A DNA stretch of 64,000 bases, taken from positions 27,369,501-27,433,500 of the forward strand of contig CM062206.1 in the NCBI GenBank assembly GCA_031216445.1, given 5' to 3'. Both the position numbers and the translations under genes were made by a program. Shown here one piece after another: positions 1-12,638 of this stretch. This DNA is from Lateolabrax maculatus (lineage: Eukaryota; Chordata; Actinopteri; Acropomatiformes; Lateolabracidae). How positions within the stretch are numbered: position 1 is the first letter of the stretch; each line of letters opens with the position of its first letter. The notes beneath the pieces were generated by a model that saw nothing but the letters and a program-made list of their open reading frames with translations, was not told the origin of the DNA and did not search any database.

Positions 1-36
1 TGTTAACTGGTCTTTTCTCTCTCTGTGTATCATTAG

Positions 37-921
37 ACACCAGACGTGACAGTACTTCGCTCTGTTGTCCTCAAAGGCATTCCTATTTTACTTGGTGACG
101 ACTCCAGTGAATTCTTCAAGACATGCTCTGTAAGTACTTGCACATAAGAAAAAGTTTGGTCTGCATTAAAATAGAACTATATCTGTGCTGACATAGAAGA
201 TGTAATTTTATCTGCACAATATACAATATACATTTTGTACAGTGATTGATGTATTTTGTATGGCAATTCCTCCACAGCTAATCTGAGAGGTATTTAAACA
301 GCCAGTAAATAAAAATGAAATTTGCCACATAAACGTTGTACACATTAATTAATTGTAAATCTAAGGAGCAGGAGTCCAGGCTGAAAAGTCAGTGTCACTG
401 TTTAAGAATATATGGACCTTGTGGACCATAGCTTTAGTTTAATCATACCACATTTATTTTGTTGGTTATATTGTAACAATCCAGTGTGAACACATATTTA
501 AAACCATATTCCCTAGCAAATGCTTTCAACATTAAAAATGAATGTTTAGAAGAGCATAAATTGCCATGCTGAAGAATGTGTGTGTGTGTCTTTGTAGGGT
601 ACAGCGAGAGACGAGGCCCTAGAATGCACTGTCGGTGTGCTGACAGTTGTCAGTGAAGATAATCCTCATGAGGGTCCAAGTTCAGTAGACCTCCAGCCCA
701 TCTCCACTGCCATCATTCTGGAGGGAGGTATCATCATGGATCATATAAAAAAACTTGCCTCAGGCAGTTTGTCTGTTATTTGGGCTTACATATGCTTTGC
801 ATTTGGATTACCCAAAATGCATGGCAAATACACTCAACTTCATTCAGACTGTGATGCTTGGACTGGGAAAGAAAACCTCCCACCAAAACTGTTAACTTTG
901 AAGAACAGTCTACTGGGTTAG
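37..921 (+). pseudogene. SAMD3-like pseudogene, exons 5-6 (U0)
   Basis: E5 37-129 follows an acceptor ending CATTAG and ends at a GTAAGT donor. E6 598-921 follows TTTGTAG and ends with TAG. E5 encodes TPDVTVLRSVVLKGIPILL and continues in phase into E6. In E6 the frame slips at the A7 run 747-753; the displaced frame (starting LPQAVCLLFGL) carries the family-like sequence until about 865-874, where a second slip restores the original frame. The earlier exons lie outside the window. Confidence 0.8.
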
Positions 922-2272
922 ACCAGTAAAGAGCCATCAGCTGTCAGATAGCACTTTGTAAATTATGCAGCAGTTAATGTTCTCCTGTTATCAGAGAAAG
1001 TTTTATGCTTTCATGCAACTGAGCTGGCTTGTTTATGATCTCAAAAAAAAAAAAAAATTCTATTAAAGTGTACCATGTTATGCTAGTATGCTAATGGTGG
1101 AAATAGCGCCACCTTGTGTTGCAAAGAGTTGTTAGATAATGTTGTCAGAAAGGAACCTAGCAAGGTTGACCTGTTTACATTTGTGTTTTGGGAAAACTTT
1201 TAATTATAGTAGTTATAATGTAGTACAAATACAAAACCCAAGGAGTGATGTTTTTCTGTGTTGGTTTAAACCTTGGACTGATGCTCGCTTTGGGACACAA
1301 AAGCATTTGTTGTACTTTCAGTTTTGATCAGAAATGCAATGATTTTGCATGCACTGAAGTCCTGTAATTATCAGGTGTTTACCTGTTTAATATTGTGAGA
1401 CTGTTACATGCATAGAATTAGCTCACAAAAATGTGGTTTTATTTTTGCCATGTCCATGTCATGTTCTACAGTCAAATCAAACCACAAGTTTGTTGTTTAG
1501 CTGCTGTTTTGTACTTGAATGTACAAGAAAGTGATACTTGGGAACAGAACACTTGAGGCTGAATAATAGATTTAATGCATATTGTTATTACAATAGCCTA
1601 ACAGACATAGATCACACTATGAGCAATTTTGCAACTAGCTTTAAAATACATTAAATATGACAAGAGGATAGAGAACAGTAATTTTATTGTTTATTGTAAG
1701 GTTATTACATGAGTGATAAAACACACATTTTATATTGGAGAATTGGAATCAAAAGTAACAATATCGAACATTTATTGTTCAGTCTAGATCTGTCAGTGAT
1801 GCAATTATTTTTTTAATAAATGTTGTAATGCAGCTGAACAAACCCAGTGAGTGTTCTTTTAAAGTATATGTTTGTGGTGTTTTTCCCTTTATTAGGTAAT
1901 AACAGCTAAAATAGATAAGAAATGGGAGAAGGACAAGGACCCATTCAAGGAAATTGGTTTGTTTAATTTAACTGAACTGAAATGAACTGAAAAAAAATGA
2001 GTGAGTAGTAAGTAGTAGGTATCATAATTCTAAGTGGGGTTAAATTTGTATCAAGCAGTCCACACAAAATGAAAAAATTAAGTTAACACTAAGCATGGCT
2101 ATTAAGTTACATGAACTTTTTTTTTTTTTTTTAGTTGTACTACTTGATTTGGTACTGCACACTTAAAATAAACAAGCTTTTCTAACTTACTATTCTTAAG
2201 ATTACTTTGCTTAATTTGCAACGAGTTTGCATACTTTTTTTAAGTAAGGTCAACTAATTAGATTTTACAGTG
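922..2272 (+). other. 3' noncoding tract of the unit (U0 example)
   Basis: A 1.35-kb AT-rich tract follows the exon 6 stop. It contains an A run (1047-1061), AATAAA near 1815 as a possible poly(A) signal, and an exon-like piece at 1896-1985. The last 160-300 bp look like the right end of a CACTGTAAA-type element, with an inner T run near 2119-2133, closing with TTTACAGTG at 2264-2272. The same tract recurs in every complete unit. Short open frames in it (for example 1139-1327) have no coding features. Confidence 0.6.
1896..1985 (+). other. Exon-like 30-codon piece in the 3' tract
   Basis: After a good acceptor (TTTTTCCCTTTATTAG) an open piece reads VITAKIDKKWEKDKDPFKEI and ends in TGA at 1983-1985. 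The lysine/acid-rich composition differs from the surrounding AT-rich noise. It could be a terminal exon of an alternative transcript or a remnant of another protein. I do not recognise it. In U9 it lies at 60123-60212; U5 and U7 have a 1-bp shorter version with an earlier stop. Confidence 0.3.
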
Positions 2273-3143
2273 AGTATACGTACACACGTCTCCCGCAGAG
2301 CTATGTTGAAAGTCCCTCAATATTCAGTCGAGTATTGGCTAATGACCTGCAACACCTAGACGTGTCCAGTACAGTACTACAATATGTAGATGATCTCTTG
2401 ATATGTAGCACCTCCAAAGCTCAATGTGCACAAGACTCAGTCTCAGCCCTGATGGCTTTAGAAAAGGGGGCTCACAAGGTGAGTAAAAATAAATTACAGT
2501 TTTGCCAGACACAGGTTGAATACTTAGGTAGACAACTCTGTGGCACTAAATGAGCTATAGTGCCCTCACAAATTGAGGCAGTATCGAAAGCTCCCAAACC
2601 ACAAACGGTGAGACACATGTCGTCATTTCTGCCATCTCAGCTTTACTAGAAGCCATACACCATCCAAAAGTGTTAGCCATCATTAAATGCGTAGCTCATC
2701 AAAAAACGAATTCCCTGATAGCTAAAGGCAACAACTTAGCAGATGAAGCCGCAAAACGCATAGCTACACCCACCTGTATAGGACCACTGCTAGTAGCTGG
2801 AGATTGTGAACCACTGACAAACTTATATATATATGATATATATATATATATATATATGAGCTATATATATGTGCTGCTATGTAATAGCAGCACAACATCA
2901 GGCAAGTCCATATGCACATTCTGTATGGGCAAAAAGGGGGGCAAGTATAATCACTGAAGAAGGTCCATCACATGGGCTATGGCGAAGTGCACATGGACAT
3001 ATTGTCCTCCCAACATCTTTGGTACAGGTTGCTACACGTAGTGCGCATGGTCGGGACCATTGCACAAGTGGGGAGGTGTTGAGACGCCTTCAAGCAGTCT
3101 GGTGGTCACCATTTTTCCGACCTGCGTTTGTAGCTGAGACAAT
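2273..3143 (+). mobile_element. Retroviral pol fragment in U0 (RT, RNase H, integrase pieces)
   Basis: A plus-strand remnant of an endogenous retrovirus-like pol gene. It opens in the middle of RT, directly after TTTACAGTG and an AGTA. YVDD, the RT catalytic box, is at 2383-2394, and a TGA at 2551-2553 closes that frame. A deletion then joins the RT end to an RNase H-like tail (about 2607-2815, with NNLADEAAKR). A TA microsatellite (about 2824-2857) interrupts the next part. The integrase zinc-binding region (about 2880-3110) follows, and most of the integrase catalytic core is missing between WWSPFF and FVAET. It stops abruptly at the unit junction. It is non-functional: truncated at both ends, with internal deletions, stops and frame changes. 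Confidence 0.85.
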
Positions 3144-3263
3144 TTTGCAAGGAAGGTTTTTTTCTGTTGCTCTGGTATTTCAAGTCTGATACTGCATGTT
3201 AGTGTTTTTGTTTTTTGTTTCTATTTTGCCGGGCTTGATGCTAAAATGATCTTTTCTTTTCAG

Positions 3264-6200
3264 ATTTTTCAAGAAGACAAAAAACTTCCTATGCAGTGGT
3301 TGTGTAAGTACTGCACATTTTGTGCTGAAAAGAGGTGCTTCTTACTTAAGCATTACCGCTTAAAACACGGGTGCCACACTCGAATATCACCACTACCGTG
3401 CCTTTATAAGGAGTGCCTGTGCACATTTAAATCTTTCAATGCACTCAAAGTCCACTTATCAACATGGCACACTCAAAAGGACCTGGGGAACGTGGGTGAA
3501 ACTGCTTTCCATTGTCAGCTGTGTGACTTTGTGGAGCCTTGCACTGGAGCTGACTTTTTTACCCATTTACGAAGACATTTGAAGCTGAAGCAAAAGGTTT
3601 CCTGTCCATATCAAGGCTGTAGCTTTCAGAGCAATGTTTATTCAACCTTTAATGCACATAAAAGCAAAGAACATCAAGACCACAATAAGATGGCATTCAA
3701 ACCTGAAATTGTGTCACATAATGTACTTGAGGTACCTCCACCTAATATAAATATTCAACCTGAGGATAGTGCCCCTGAAACTGATCAGGTTGAGTTTGAG
3801 GTTACTGAGCTCAATGAAGATGTGGGAGACTTGGAGAGTCAGTTGGAACATAATGTAGCTGCTGTTTTTCTGAAAATGTCATCGATTCTTAACATCTCTG
3901 AAAATGCCCTGCAAGAAGTTATAGAGCAGATCAACCAAATTTATGTGCTTTCACAGCCATTGTTACATACCTCGGTTGGAAAAATACTAAATCAACATTG
4001 TGGAGATGTTGAGGACTCTTAAGTGAGTGAGATAGCTAAAGTATTTACTGAGAATAATGTATTCCTGAAATTCACTTCTACTAGGGGGTCATTGTCAACC
4101 ACTAGCAAGCGAACATCATACATTTGAAAAGAATTCTCAGTGGTGACGCCTATTGAGTTTGTCCTAAAAAATGACAGGCAGACAGTTGTGTATATCCCCA
4201 TACTAAAAATGCTGCAGACATTACTAAACAATGGAGAAATTTTAGATAAGGCCATGTCATCTGAGACAAATTTGTCACAAGGATACAGATCTCACAGGGA
4301 TGGTTACCGGTTTAAAGACAATTCTCTCTTGACAGAGGAAGAATTCAGGATTGCTCTTTTCTTGTACATAGATGATTTTGAGGTGGCTAAGCCCTTGGGA
4401 ACCTCCAGAAAGAAACACAAGCTGCCATCTACTGGGTACTTGGAAATCTACACCCTAAATATCGCTCCTCTCTTCATTCCATTCAGCTTGCTCTACTCAT
4501 CATCGCTGAAGATGATATCAGGAAGTTGACTTTAAATGAGAGACCACAGTCTATTGAAGAATTAAAAGTGCAACTGGTAGATAAACTGTCACTGCAGTAT
4601 GACTTTAAACTGCAGTATGAAGATCAAGACTTCCATAATGCCCTCTGCAATTTGACTGAAATAACTGATTTACCTGAAAGAGCTACGCTCAAAATCATCC
4701 CTCTTGTGACTCTCCATTTAACCGCATTGTCATCACCCACCACAACATCAGACACTGAGTGCAGCACAGCAGACACTGAGATCCTGTCGACAGGAAGAGC
4801 ATCACCATCGCTAAGACAACAGTGGCCAGATTTCTTTGACATACCCAATTTCTCAGTTGATGTTGACTATAGACTCAGACAGGCAGATCTTGCCTTTATG
4901 AAGGATGGAACACGTATGACTCTACCACGAGATATGAAGCATGACATACTAGAAAAGCTTGCTGAGACGATGTACAGTTTCAAGGCTTACCCTAAAGATG
5001 ATGACTTCAGCAGTGTTGCAAAAGCACTAATTAGCAAACACCCCTGCCTCACTGAGCCTGGACCACACAGATGGTATGGCTGGAAAAACAGCCTTAAATT
5101 ATCGCACAAAGCTTCAAAAAGCTGGATGTGAGGATGTAGCAATCAATGGAGGCAAAAGAAGTAAAGGCAACCCAGAAGGAGAATCCTCAAGCAAGAATAT
5201 CAAACGGCCAAAAAGAGGTGAAGCAAACTACCTACCTAACTTACCTGAAGGACATGATGAAACAAGCCTTGAAAATGCCAGAAAGGTTCTCGTGGAAGAA
5301 ATGAAGAAGAAACTACCCAATGGCACTCTCATCTCACAAATGATGGACCAATCATTCCCACTACGCAGACAAGAAATTGTAGAAAAGGAACCTGCTGTAC
5401 AGAACATTGTTGAACGATGGCCAGCACTCTTCACAGACAGGTAAACTATTTTTGTTCTCAACCAATAAAATAATGCCTATCAAAAAGAAATTCAAGGTGT
5501 GTGGCTAGAAATCCAAACACACTTGTTGGAATGTTAACACTTCTGCCATCTCTCCATCCCTACCCACCCCTCTCTCTACTTTTCAGGTGTTTGCTGAGTT
5601 CAACAGAATCGCAAGTAAGAATCTTGAGGGAGACTTCTTTGAGGCTCTGGACCAGTATACCCCACGTTTCATTGAACTTTTCAAAACAAGAAGGGGAACT
5701 GTTGGCCAGAAGCTCAGTGAGCTGATGCAGCACATGAGCTGGATGGTAAGTAGGTTAATTTTGCTTTTGATCTGTGTGATAGTTCATCAATCAAGTTCTA
5801 AATGAGATGATCCAGCCCAACCTATTCTATTTCCTGTCTGACTTGTGCTTGTGCCTTGCAAATTACTCTGTTAACTGGTCTTTTCTCTCTCTGTGTATCA
5901 TTAGACACCAGACGTGACAGTACTTCGCTCTGTTGTCCTCAAAGGCATTCCTATTTTACTTGGTGACGACTCCAGTGAATTCTTCAAGACATGCTCTGTA
6001 AGTACTTGCACATAAGAAAAAGTTTGGTCTGCATTAAAATAGAACTATATCTGTGCTGACATAGAAGATGTAATTTTATCTGCACAATATACAATATACA
6101 TTTTGTACAGTGATTGATGTATTTTGTATGGCAATTCCTCCACAGCTAATCTGAGAGGTATTTAAACAGCCAGTAAATAAAAATGAAATTTGCCACATAA

Positions 6201-6789
6201 ACGTTGTACACATTAATTAATTGTAAATCTAAGGAGCAGGAGTCCAGGCTGAAAAGTCAGTGTCACTGTTTAAGAATATATGGACCTTGTGGACCATAGC
6301 TTTAGTTTAATCATACCACATTTATTTTGTTGGTTATATTGTAACAATCCAGTGTGAACACATATTTAAAACCATATTCCCTAGCAAATGCTTTCAACAT
6401 TAAAAATGAATGTTTAGAAGAGCATAAATTGCCATGCTGAAGAATGTGTGTGTGTGTCTTTGTAGGGTACAGCGAGAGACGAGGCCCTAGAATGCACTGT
6501 CGGTGTGCTGACAGTTGTCAGTGAAGATAATCCTCATGAGGGTCCAAGTTCAGTAGACCTCCAGCCCATCTCCACTGCCATCATTCTGGAGGGAGGTATC
6601 ATCATGGATCATATAAAAAAACTTGCCTCAGGCAGTTTGTCTGTTATTTGGGCTTACATATGCTTTGCATTTGGATTACCCAAAATGCATGGCAAATACA
6701 CTCAACTTCATTCAGACTGTGATGCTTGGACTGGGAAAGAAAACCTCCCACCAAAACTGTTAACTTTGAAGAACAGTCTACTGGGTTAG
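3264..6789 (+). pseudogene. C2H2/SAMD3-like pseudogene copy U1
   Basis: E3 3264-5440, E4 5587-5745, E5 5905-5997, E6 6466-6789. Lesions: TAA 4020-4022, TGA 4125-4127, frameshifts near 4424 and 5096, the E3/E4 phase break, and the paired slips in E6. Upstream of E3 only about 120 bp of the native intron remains, including the acceptor TTTTCTTTTCAG; before that comes retroviral pol sequence, so this copy has no native promoter or exons 1-2. Confidence 0.8.
3291..4022 (+). CDS. Four-finger C2H2 open frame, copy U1
   Basis: Same 243-codon frame as in U9, with no amino-acid difference seen. There is no native promoter or 5' exon upstream; a retroviral pol fragment lies about 150 bp before the start codon. 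Transcription would need read-through or a cryptic start. Confidence 0.4.
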   Translation: MQWLCKYCTFCAEKRCFLLKHYRLKHGCHTRISPLPCLYKECLCTFKSFNALKVHLSTWHTQKDLGNVGETAFHCQLCDFVEPCTGADFFTHLRRHLKLKQKVSCPYQGCSFQSNVYSTFNAHKSKEHQDHNKMAFKPEIVSHNVLEVPPPNINIQPEDSAPETDQVEFEVTELNEDVGDLESQLEHNVAAVFLKMSSILNISENALQEVIEQINQIYVLSQPLLHTSVGKILNQHCGDVEDS

Positions 6790-8140
6790 ACCAGTAAAGA
6801 GCCATCAGCTGTCAGATAGCACTTTGTAAATTATGCAGCAGTTAATGTTCTCCTGTTATCAGAGAAAGTTTTATGCTTTCATGCAACTGAGCTGGCTTGT
6901 TTATGATCTCAAAAAAAAAAAAAATTCTATTAAAGTGTACCATGTTATGCTAGTATGCTAATGGTGGAAATAGCGCCACCTTGTGTTGCAAAGAGTTGTT
7001 AGATAATGTTGTCAGAAAGGAACCTAGCAAGGTTGACCTGTTTACATTTGTGTTTTGGGAAAACTTTTAATTATAGTAGTTATAATGTAGTACAAATACA
7101 AAACCCAAGGAGTGATGTTTTTCTGTGTTGGTTTAAACCTTGGACTGATGCTCGCTTTGGGACACAAAAGCATTTGTTGTACTTTCAGTTTTGATCAGAA
7201 ATGCAATGATTTTGCATGCACTGAAGTCCTGTAATTATCAGGTGTTTACCTGTTTAATATTGTGAGACTGTTACATGCATAGAATTAGCTCACAAAAATG
7301 TGGTTTTATTTTTGCCATGTCCATGTCATGTTCTACAGTCAAATCAAACCACAAGTTTGTTGTTTAGCTGCTGTTTTGTACTTGAATGTACAAGAAAGTG
7401 ATACTTGGGAACAGAACACTTGAGGCTGAATAATAGATTTAATGCATATTGTTATTACAATAGCCTAACAGACATAGATCACACTATGAGCAATTTTGCA
7501 ACTAGCTTTAAAATACATTAAATATGACAAGAGGATAGAGAACAGTCATTTTATTGTTTATTGTAAGGTTATTACATGAGTGATAAAACACACATTTTAT
7601 ATTGGAGAATTGGAATCAAAAGTAACAATATCGAACATTTATTGTTCAGTCTAGATCTGTCAGTGATGCAATTATTTTTTTAATAAATGTTGTAATGCAG
7701 CTGAACAAACCCAGTGAGTGTTCTTTTAAAGTATATGTTTGTGGTGTTTTTCCCTTTATTAGGTAATAACAGCTAAAATAGATAAGAAATGGGAGAAGGA
7801 CAAGGACCCATTCAAGGAAATTGGTTTGTTTAATTTAACTGAACTGAAATGAACTGAAAAAAAATGAGTGAGTAGTAAGTAGTAGGTATCATAATTCTAA
7901 GTGGGGTTAAATTTGTATCAAGCAGTCCACACAAAATGAAAAAATTAAGTTAACACTAAGCATGGCTATTAAGTTACATGAACTTTTTTTTTTTTTTTTT
8001 AGTTGTACTACTTGATTTGGTACTGCACACTTAAAATAAACAAGCTTTTCTAACTCACTATTCTTAAGATTACTTTGCTTAATTTGCAACGAGTTTGCAT
8101 ACTTTTTTTAAGTAAGGTCAACTAATTAGATTTTACAGTG

Positions 8141-8992
8141 AGTATACGTACACACGTCTCCCGCAGAGCTATGTTGAAAGTCCCTCAATATTCAGTCGAG
8201 TATTGGCTAATGACCTGCAACACCTAGACGTGTCCAGTACAGTACTACAATATGTAGATGATCTCTTGATATGTAGCACCTCCAAAGCTCAATGTGCACA
8301 AGACTCAGTCTCAGCCCTGATGGCTTTAGAAAAGGGGGCTCACAAGGTGAGTAAAAATAAATTACAGTTTTGCCAGACACAGGTTGAATACTTAGGTAGA
8401 CAACTCTGTGGCACTAAATGAGCTATAGTGCCCTCACAAATTGAGGCAGTATCGAAAGCTCCCAAACCACAAACGGTGAGACACATGTCGTCATTTCTGC
8501 CATCTCAGCTTTACTAGAAGCCATACACCATCCAAAAGTGTTAGCCATCATTAAATGCGTAGCTCATCAAAAAACGAATTCCCTGATAGCTAAAGGCAAC
8601 AACTTAGCAGATGAAGCCGCAAAACGCATAGCTACACCCACCTGTATAGGACCACTGCTAGTAGCTGGAGATTGTGAACCACTGACAAACTTATATATAT
8701 ATATATGAGCTATATATATGTGCTGCTATATAATAGCAGCACAACATCAGGCAAGTCCATATGCACATTCTGTATGGGCAAAAAGGGGGGCAAGTATAAT
8801 CACTGAAGAAGGTCCATCACATGGGCTATGGCGAAGTGCACATGGACATATTGTCCTCCCAACATCTTTGGTACAGGTTGCTACACGTAGTGCGCATGGT
8901 CAGGACCATTGCACAAGTGGGGAGGTGTTGAGACGCCTTCAAGCAGTCTGGTGGTCACCATTTTTCCGACCTGCGTTTGTAGCTGAGACAAT
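8141..8992 (+). mobile_element. Retroviral pol fragment in U1
   Basis: Same remnant, with the short uninterrupted TA tract (about 8692-8706) and therefore 19 bp shorter than in U0. RT box at 8251-8262. Confidence 0.85.
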
Positions 8993-9112
8993 TTTGCAAG
9001 GAAGGTTTTTTTCTGTTGCTCTGGTATTTCAAGTCTGATACTGCATGTTAGTGTTTTTGTTTTTTGTTTCTATTTTGCCGGGCTTGATGCTAAAATGATC
9101 TTTTCTTTTCAG

Positions 9113-12100
9113 ATTTTTCAAGAAGACAAAAAACTTCCTATGCAGTGGTTGTGTAAGTACTGCACATTTTGTGCTGAAAAGAGGTGCTTCTTACTTAAGC
9201 ATTACCGCTTAAAACACGGGTGCCACACTCGAATATCACCACTACCGTGCCTTTATAAGGAGTGCCTGTGCACATTTAAATCTTTCAATGCACTCAAAGT
9301 CCACTTATCAACATGGCACACTCAAAAGGACCTGGGGAACGTGGGTGAAACTGCTTTCCATTGTCAGCTGTGTGACTTTGTGGAGCCTTGCACTGGAGCT
9401 GACTTTTTTACCCATTTACGAAGACATTTGAAGCTGAAGCAAAAGGTTTCCTGCCCATATCAAGGCTGTAGCTTTCAGAGCAATGTTTATTCAACCTTTA
9501 ATGCACATAAAAGCAAAGAACATCAAGACCACAATAAGATGGCATTCAAACCTGAAATTGTGTCACATAATGTACTTGAGGTACCTCCACCTAATATAAA
9601 TATTCAACCTGAGGATAGTGCCCCTGAAACTGATCAGGTTGAGTTTGAGGTTACTGAGCTCAATGAAGATGTGGGAGACTTGGAGAGTCAGTTGGAACAT
9701 AATGTAGCTGCTGTTTTTCTGAAAATGTCATCGATTCTTAACATCTCTGAAAATGCCCTGCAAGAAGTTATAGAGCAGATCAACCAAATTTATGTGCTTT
9801 CACAGCCATTGTTACATACCTCGGTTGGAAAAATACTAAATCAACATTGTGGAGATGTTGAGGACTCTTAAGTGAGTGAGATAGCTAAAGTATTTACTGA
9901 GAATAATGTATTCCTGAAATTCACTTCTACTAGGGGGTCATTGTCAACCACTAGCAAGCGAACATCATACATTTGAAAAGAATTCTCAGTGGTGACGCCT
10001 ATTGAGTTTGTCCTAAAAAATGACAGGCAGACAGTTGTGTATATCCCCATACTAAAAATGCTGCAGACATTACTAAACAATGGAGAAATTTTAGATAAGG
10101 CCATGTCATCTGAGACAAATTTGTCACAAGGATACAGATCTCACAGGGATGGTTACCGGTTTAAAGACAATTCTCTCTTGACAGAGGAAGAATTCAGGAT
10201 TGCTCTTTTCTTGTACATAGATGATTTTGAGGTGGCTAAGCCCTTGGGAACCTCCAGAAAGAAACACAAGCTGCCATCTACTGGGTACTTGGAAATCTAC
10301 ACCCTAAATATCGCTCCTCTCTTCATTCCATTCAGCTTGCTCTACTCATCATCGCTGAAGATGATATCAGGAAGTTGACTTTAAATGAGAGACCACAGTC
10401 TATTGAAGAATTAAAAGTGCAACTGGTAGATAAACTGTCACTGCAGTATGACTTTAAACTGCAGTATGAAGATCAAGACTTCCATAATGCCCTCTGCAAT
10501 TTGACTGAAATAACTGATTTACCTGAAAGAGCTACGCTCAAAATCATCCCTCTTGTGACTCTCCATTTAACCGCATTGTCATCACCCACCACAACATCAG
10601 ACACTGAGTGCAGCACAGCACACACTGAGATCCTGTCGACAGGAAGAGCATCACCATCGCTAAGACAACAGTGGCCAGATTTCTTTGACATACCCAATTT
10701 CTCAGTTGATGTTGACTATAGACTCAGACAGGCAGATCTTGCCTTTATGAAGGATGGAACACGTATGACTCTACCACGAGATATGAAGCATGACATACTA
10801 GAAAAGCTTGCTGAGACGATGTACAGTTTCAAGGCTTACCCTAAAGATGATGACTTCAGCAGTGTTGCAAAAGCACTAATTAGCAAACACCCCTGCCTCA
10901 CTGAGCCTGGACCACACAGATGGTATGGCTGGAAAAACAGCCTTAAATTATCGCACAAAGCTTCAAAAAGCTGGATGTGAGGATGTAGCAATCAATGGAG
11001 GCAAAAGAAGTAAAGGCAACCCAGAAGGAGAATCCTCAAGCAAGAATATCAAACGGCCAAAAAGAGGTGAAGCAAACTACCTACCTAACTTACCTGAAGG
11101 ACATGATGAAACAAGCCTTGAAAATGCCAGAAAGGTTCTCGTGGAAGAAATGAAGAAGAAACAACCCAATGGCACTCTCATCTCACAAATGATGGACCAA
11201 TCATTCCCACTACGCAGACAAGAAATTGTAGAAAAGGAACCTGCTGTACAGAACATTGTTGAACGATGGCCAGCACTCTTCACAGACAGGTAAACTATTT
11301 TTGTTCTCAACCAATAAAATAATGCCTATCAAAAAGAAATTCAAGGTGTGTGGCTAGAAATCCAAACACACTTGTTGGAATGTTAACACTTCTGCCATCT
11401 CTCCATCCCTACCCACCCCTCTCTCTACTTTTCAGGTGTTTGCTGAGTTCAACAGAATCGCAAGTAAGAATCTTGAGGGAGACTTCTTTGAGGCTCTGGA
11501 CCAGTATACCCCACGTTTCATTGAACTTTTCAAAACAAGAAGGGGAACTGTTGGCCAGAAGCTCAGTGAGCTGATGCAGCACATGAGCTGGATGGTAAGT
11601 AGGTTAATTTTGCTTTTGATCTGTGTGATAGTTCATCAATCAAGTTCTAAATGAGATGATCCAGCCCAACCTATTCTATTTCCTGTCTGACTTGTGCTTG
11701 TGCCTTGCAAATTACTCTGTTAACTGGTCTTTTCTCTCTCTGTGTATCATTAGACACCAGACGTGACAGTACTTCGCTCTGTTGTCCTCAAAGGCATTCC
11801 TATTTTACTTGGTGACGACTCCAGTGAATTCTTCAAGACATGCTCTGTAAGTACTTGCACATAAGAAAAAGTTTGGTCTGCATTAAAATAGAACTATATC
11901 TGTGCTGACATAGAAGATGTAATTTTATCTGCACAATATACAATATACATTTTGTACAGTGATTGATGTATTTTGTATGGCAATTCCTCCACAGCTAATC
12001 TGAGAGGTATTTAAACAGCCAGTAAATAAAAATGAAATTTGCCACATAAACGTTGTACACATTAATTAATTGTAAATCTAAGGAGCAGGAGTCCAGGCTG

Positions 12101-12638
12101 AAAAGTCAGTGTCACTGTTTAAGAATATATGGACCTTGTGGACCATAGCTTTAGTTTAATCATACCACATTTATTTTGTTGGTTATATTGTAACAATCCA
12201 GTGTGAACACATATTTAAAACCATATTCCCTAGCAAATGCTTTCAACATTAAAAATGAATGTTTAGAAGAGCATAAATTGCCATGCTGAAGAATGTGTGT
12301 GTGTGTCTTTGTAGGGTACAGCGAGAGACGAGGCCCTAGAATGCACTGTCGGTGTGCTGACAGTTGTCAGTGAAGATAATCCTCATGAGGGTCCAAGTTC
12401 AGTAGACCTCCAGCCCATCTCCACTGCCATCATTCTGGAGGGAGGTATCATCATGGATCATATAAAAAAACTTGCCTCAGGCAGTTTGTCTGTTATTTGG
12501 GCTTACATATGCTTTGCATTTGGATTACCCAAAATGCATGGCAAATACACTCAACTTCATTCAAACTGTGATGCTTGGACTGGGAAAGAAAACCTCCCAC
12601 CAAAACTGTTAACTTTGAAGAACAGTCTACTGGGTTAG
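9113..12638 (+). pseudogene. C2H2/SAMD3-like pseudogene copy U2
   Basis: E3 9113-11289, E4 11436-11594, E5 11754-11846, E6 12315-12638. Same stops and frameshifts as U1. Coding-sense differences: His for Asp near 10620 and Asn for Asp in E6 near 12564. Confidence 0.8.
9140..9871 (+). CDS. Four-finger C2H2 open frame, copy U2
   Basis: Open, with a synonymous C at 9454 in the fourth finger and no missense seen. Confidence 0.4.
   Translation: MQWLCKYCTFCAEKRCFLLKHYRLKHGCHTRISPLPCLYKECLCTFKSFNALKVHLSTWHTQKDLGNVGETAFHCQLCDFVEPCTGADFFTHLRRHLKLKQKVSCPYQGCSFQSNVYSTFNAHKSKEHQDHNKMAFKPEIVSHNVLEVPPPNINIQPEDSAPETDQVEFEVTELNEDVGDLESQLEHNVAAVFLKMSSILNISENALQEVIEQINQIYVLSQPLLHTSVGKILNQHCGDVEDS

Larger units (their letters stand above)
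1..3143 (+). repeat. Array unit U0 (partial, right part only)
   Basis: The copy enters the window in the intron before exon 5. It holds exons 5 and 6, the 3' noncoding tract (922-2272) and the pol fragment (2273-3143). Private or rare bases: T at 2188 where others have C, and G at 3053 (shared with U6 and U9). The A run near 1047 is slightly longer than in most copies. Confidence 0.95.
3144..8992 (+). repeat. Array unit U1 (5849 bp)
   Basis: Complete short unit. It uniquely reads CTA instead of CAA near 5312-5314 (Leu for Gln in the SAMD3-like part). It has the short uninterrupted TA tract (about 8692-8706) and the ATATAA variant after CTGCT, both shared with U5 and U7. The 3' noncoding tract is 6790-8140. 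Confidence 0.95.

Noticed and set aside
637..921. Possible independent 94-codon gene
   Set aside because: It is the downstream part of exon 6: the acceptor lies at 597/598, the upstream codons are in phase with exon 5, and the apparent start is internal.
1139..1327. 62-codon open frame in the 3' tract
   Set aside because: No homology that I recognise, no splice or promoter context, AT-rich composition; consistent with chance.
2335..2553. Active reverse transcriptase, because YVDD is intact
   Set aside because: The frame begins in mid-RT, is closed by TGA, and lacks the upstream catalytic part and most of RNase H and integrase; it is a fossil.
4019..4255. Minus-strand open frame recurring in every unit opposite exon 3
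   Set aside because: It is a shadow of the plus-strand coding exon; it has no splice context or family features, and it recurs only because the unit does. The same holds for the other minus-strand frames in exon 3.
7907..8089. Minus-strand 60-codon frame with a lysine run
   Set aside because: The lysines come from the T run of the MITE-like right end; length changes in that run alter it. Not coding.
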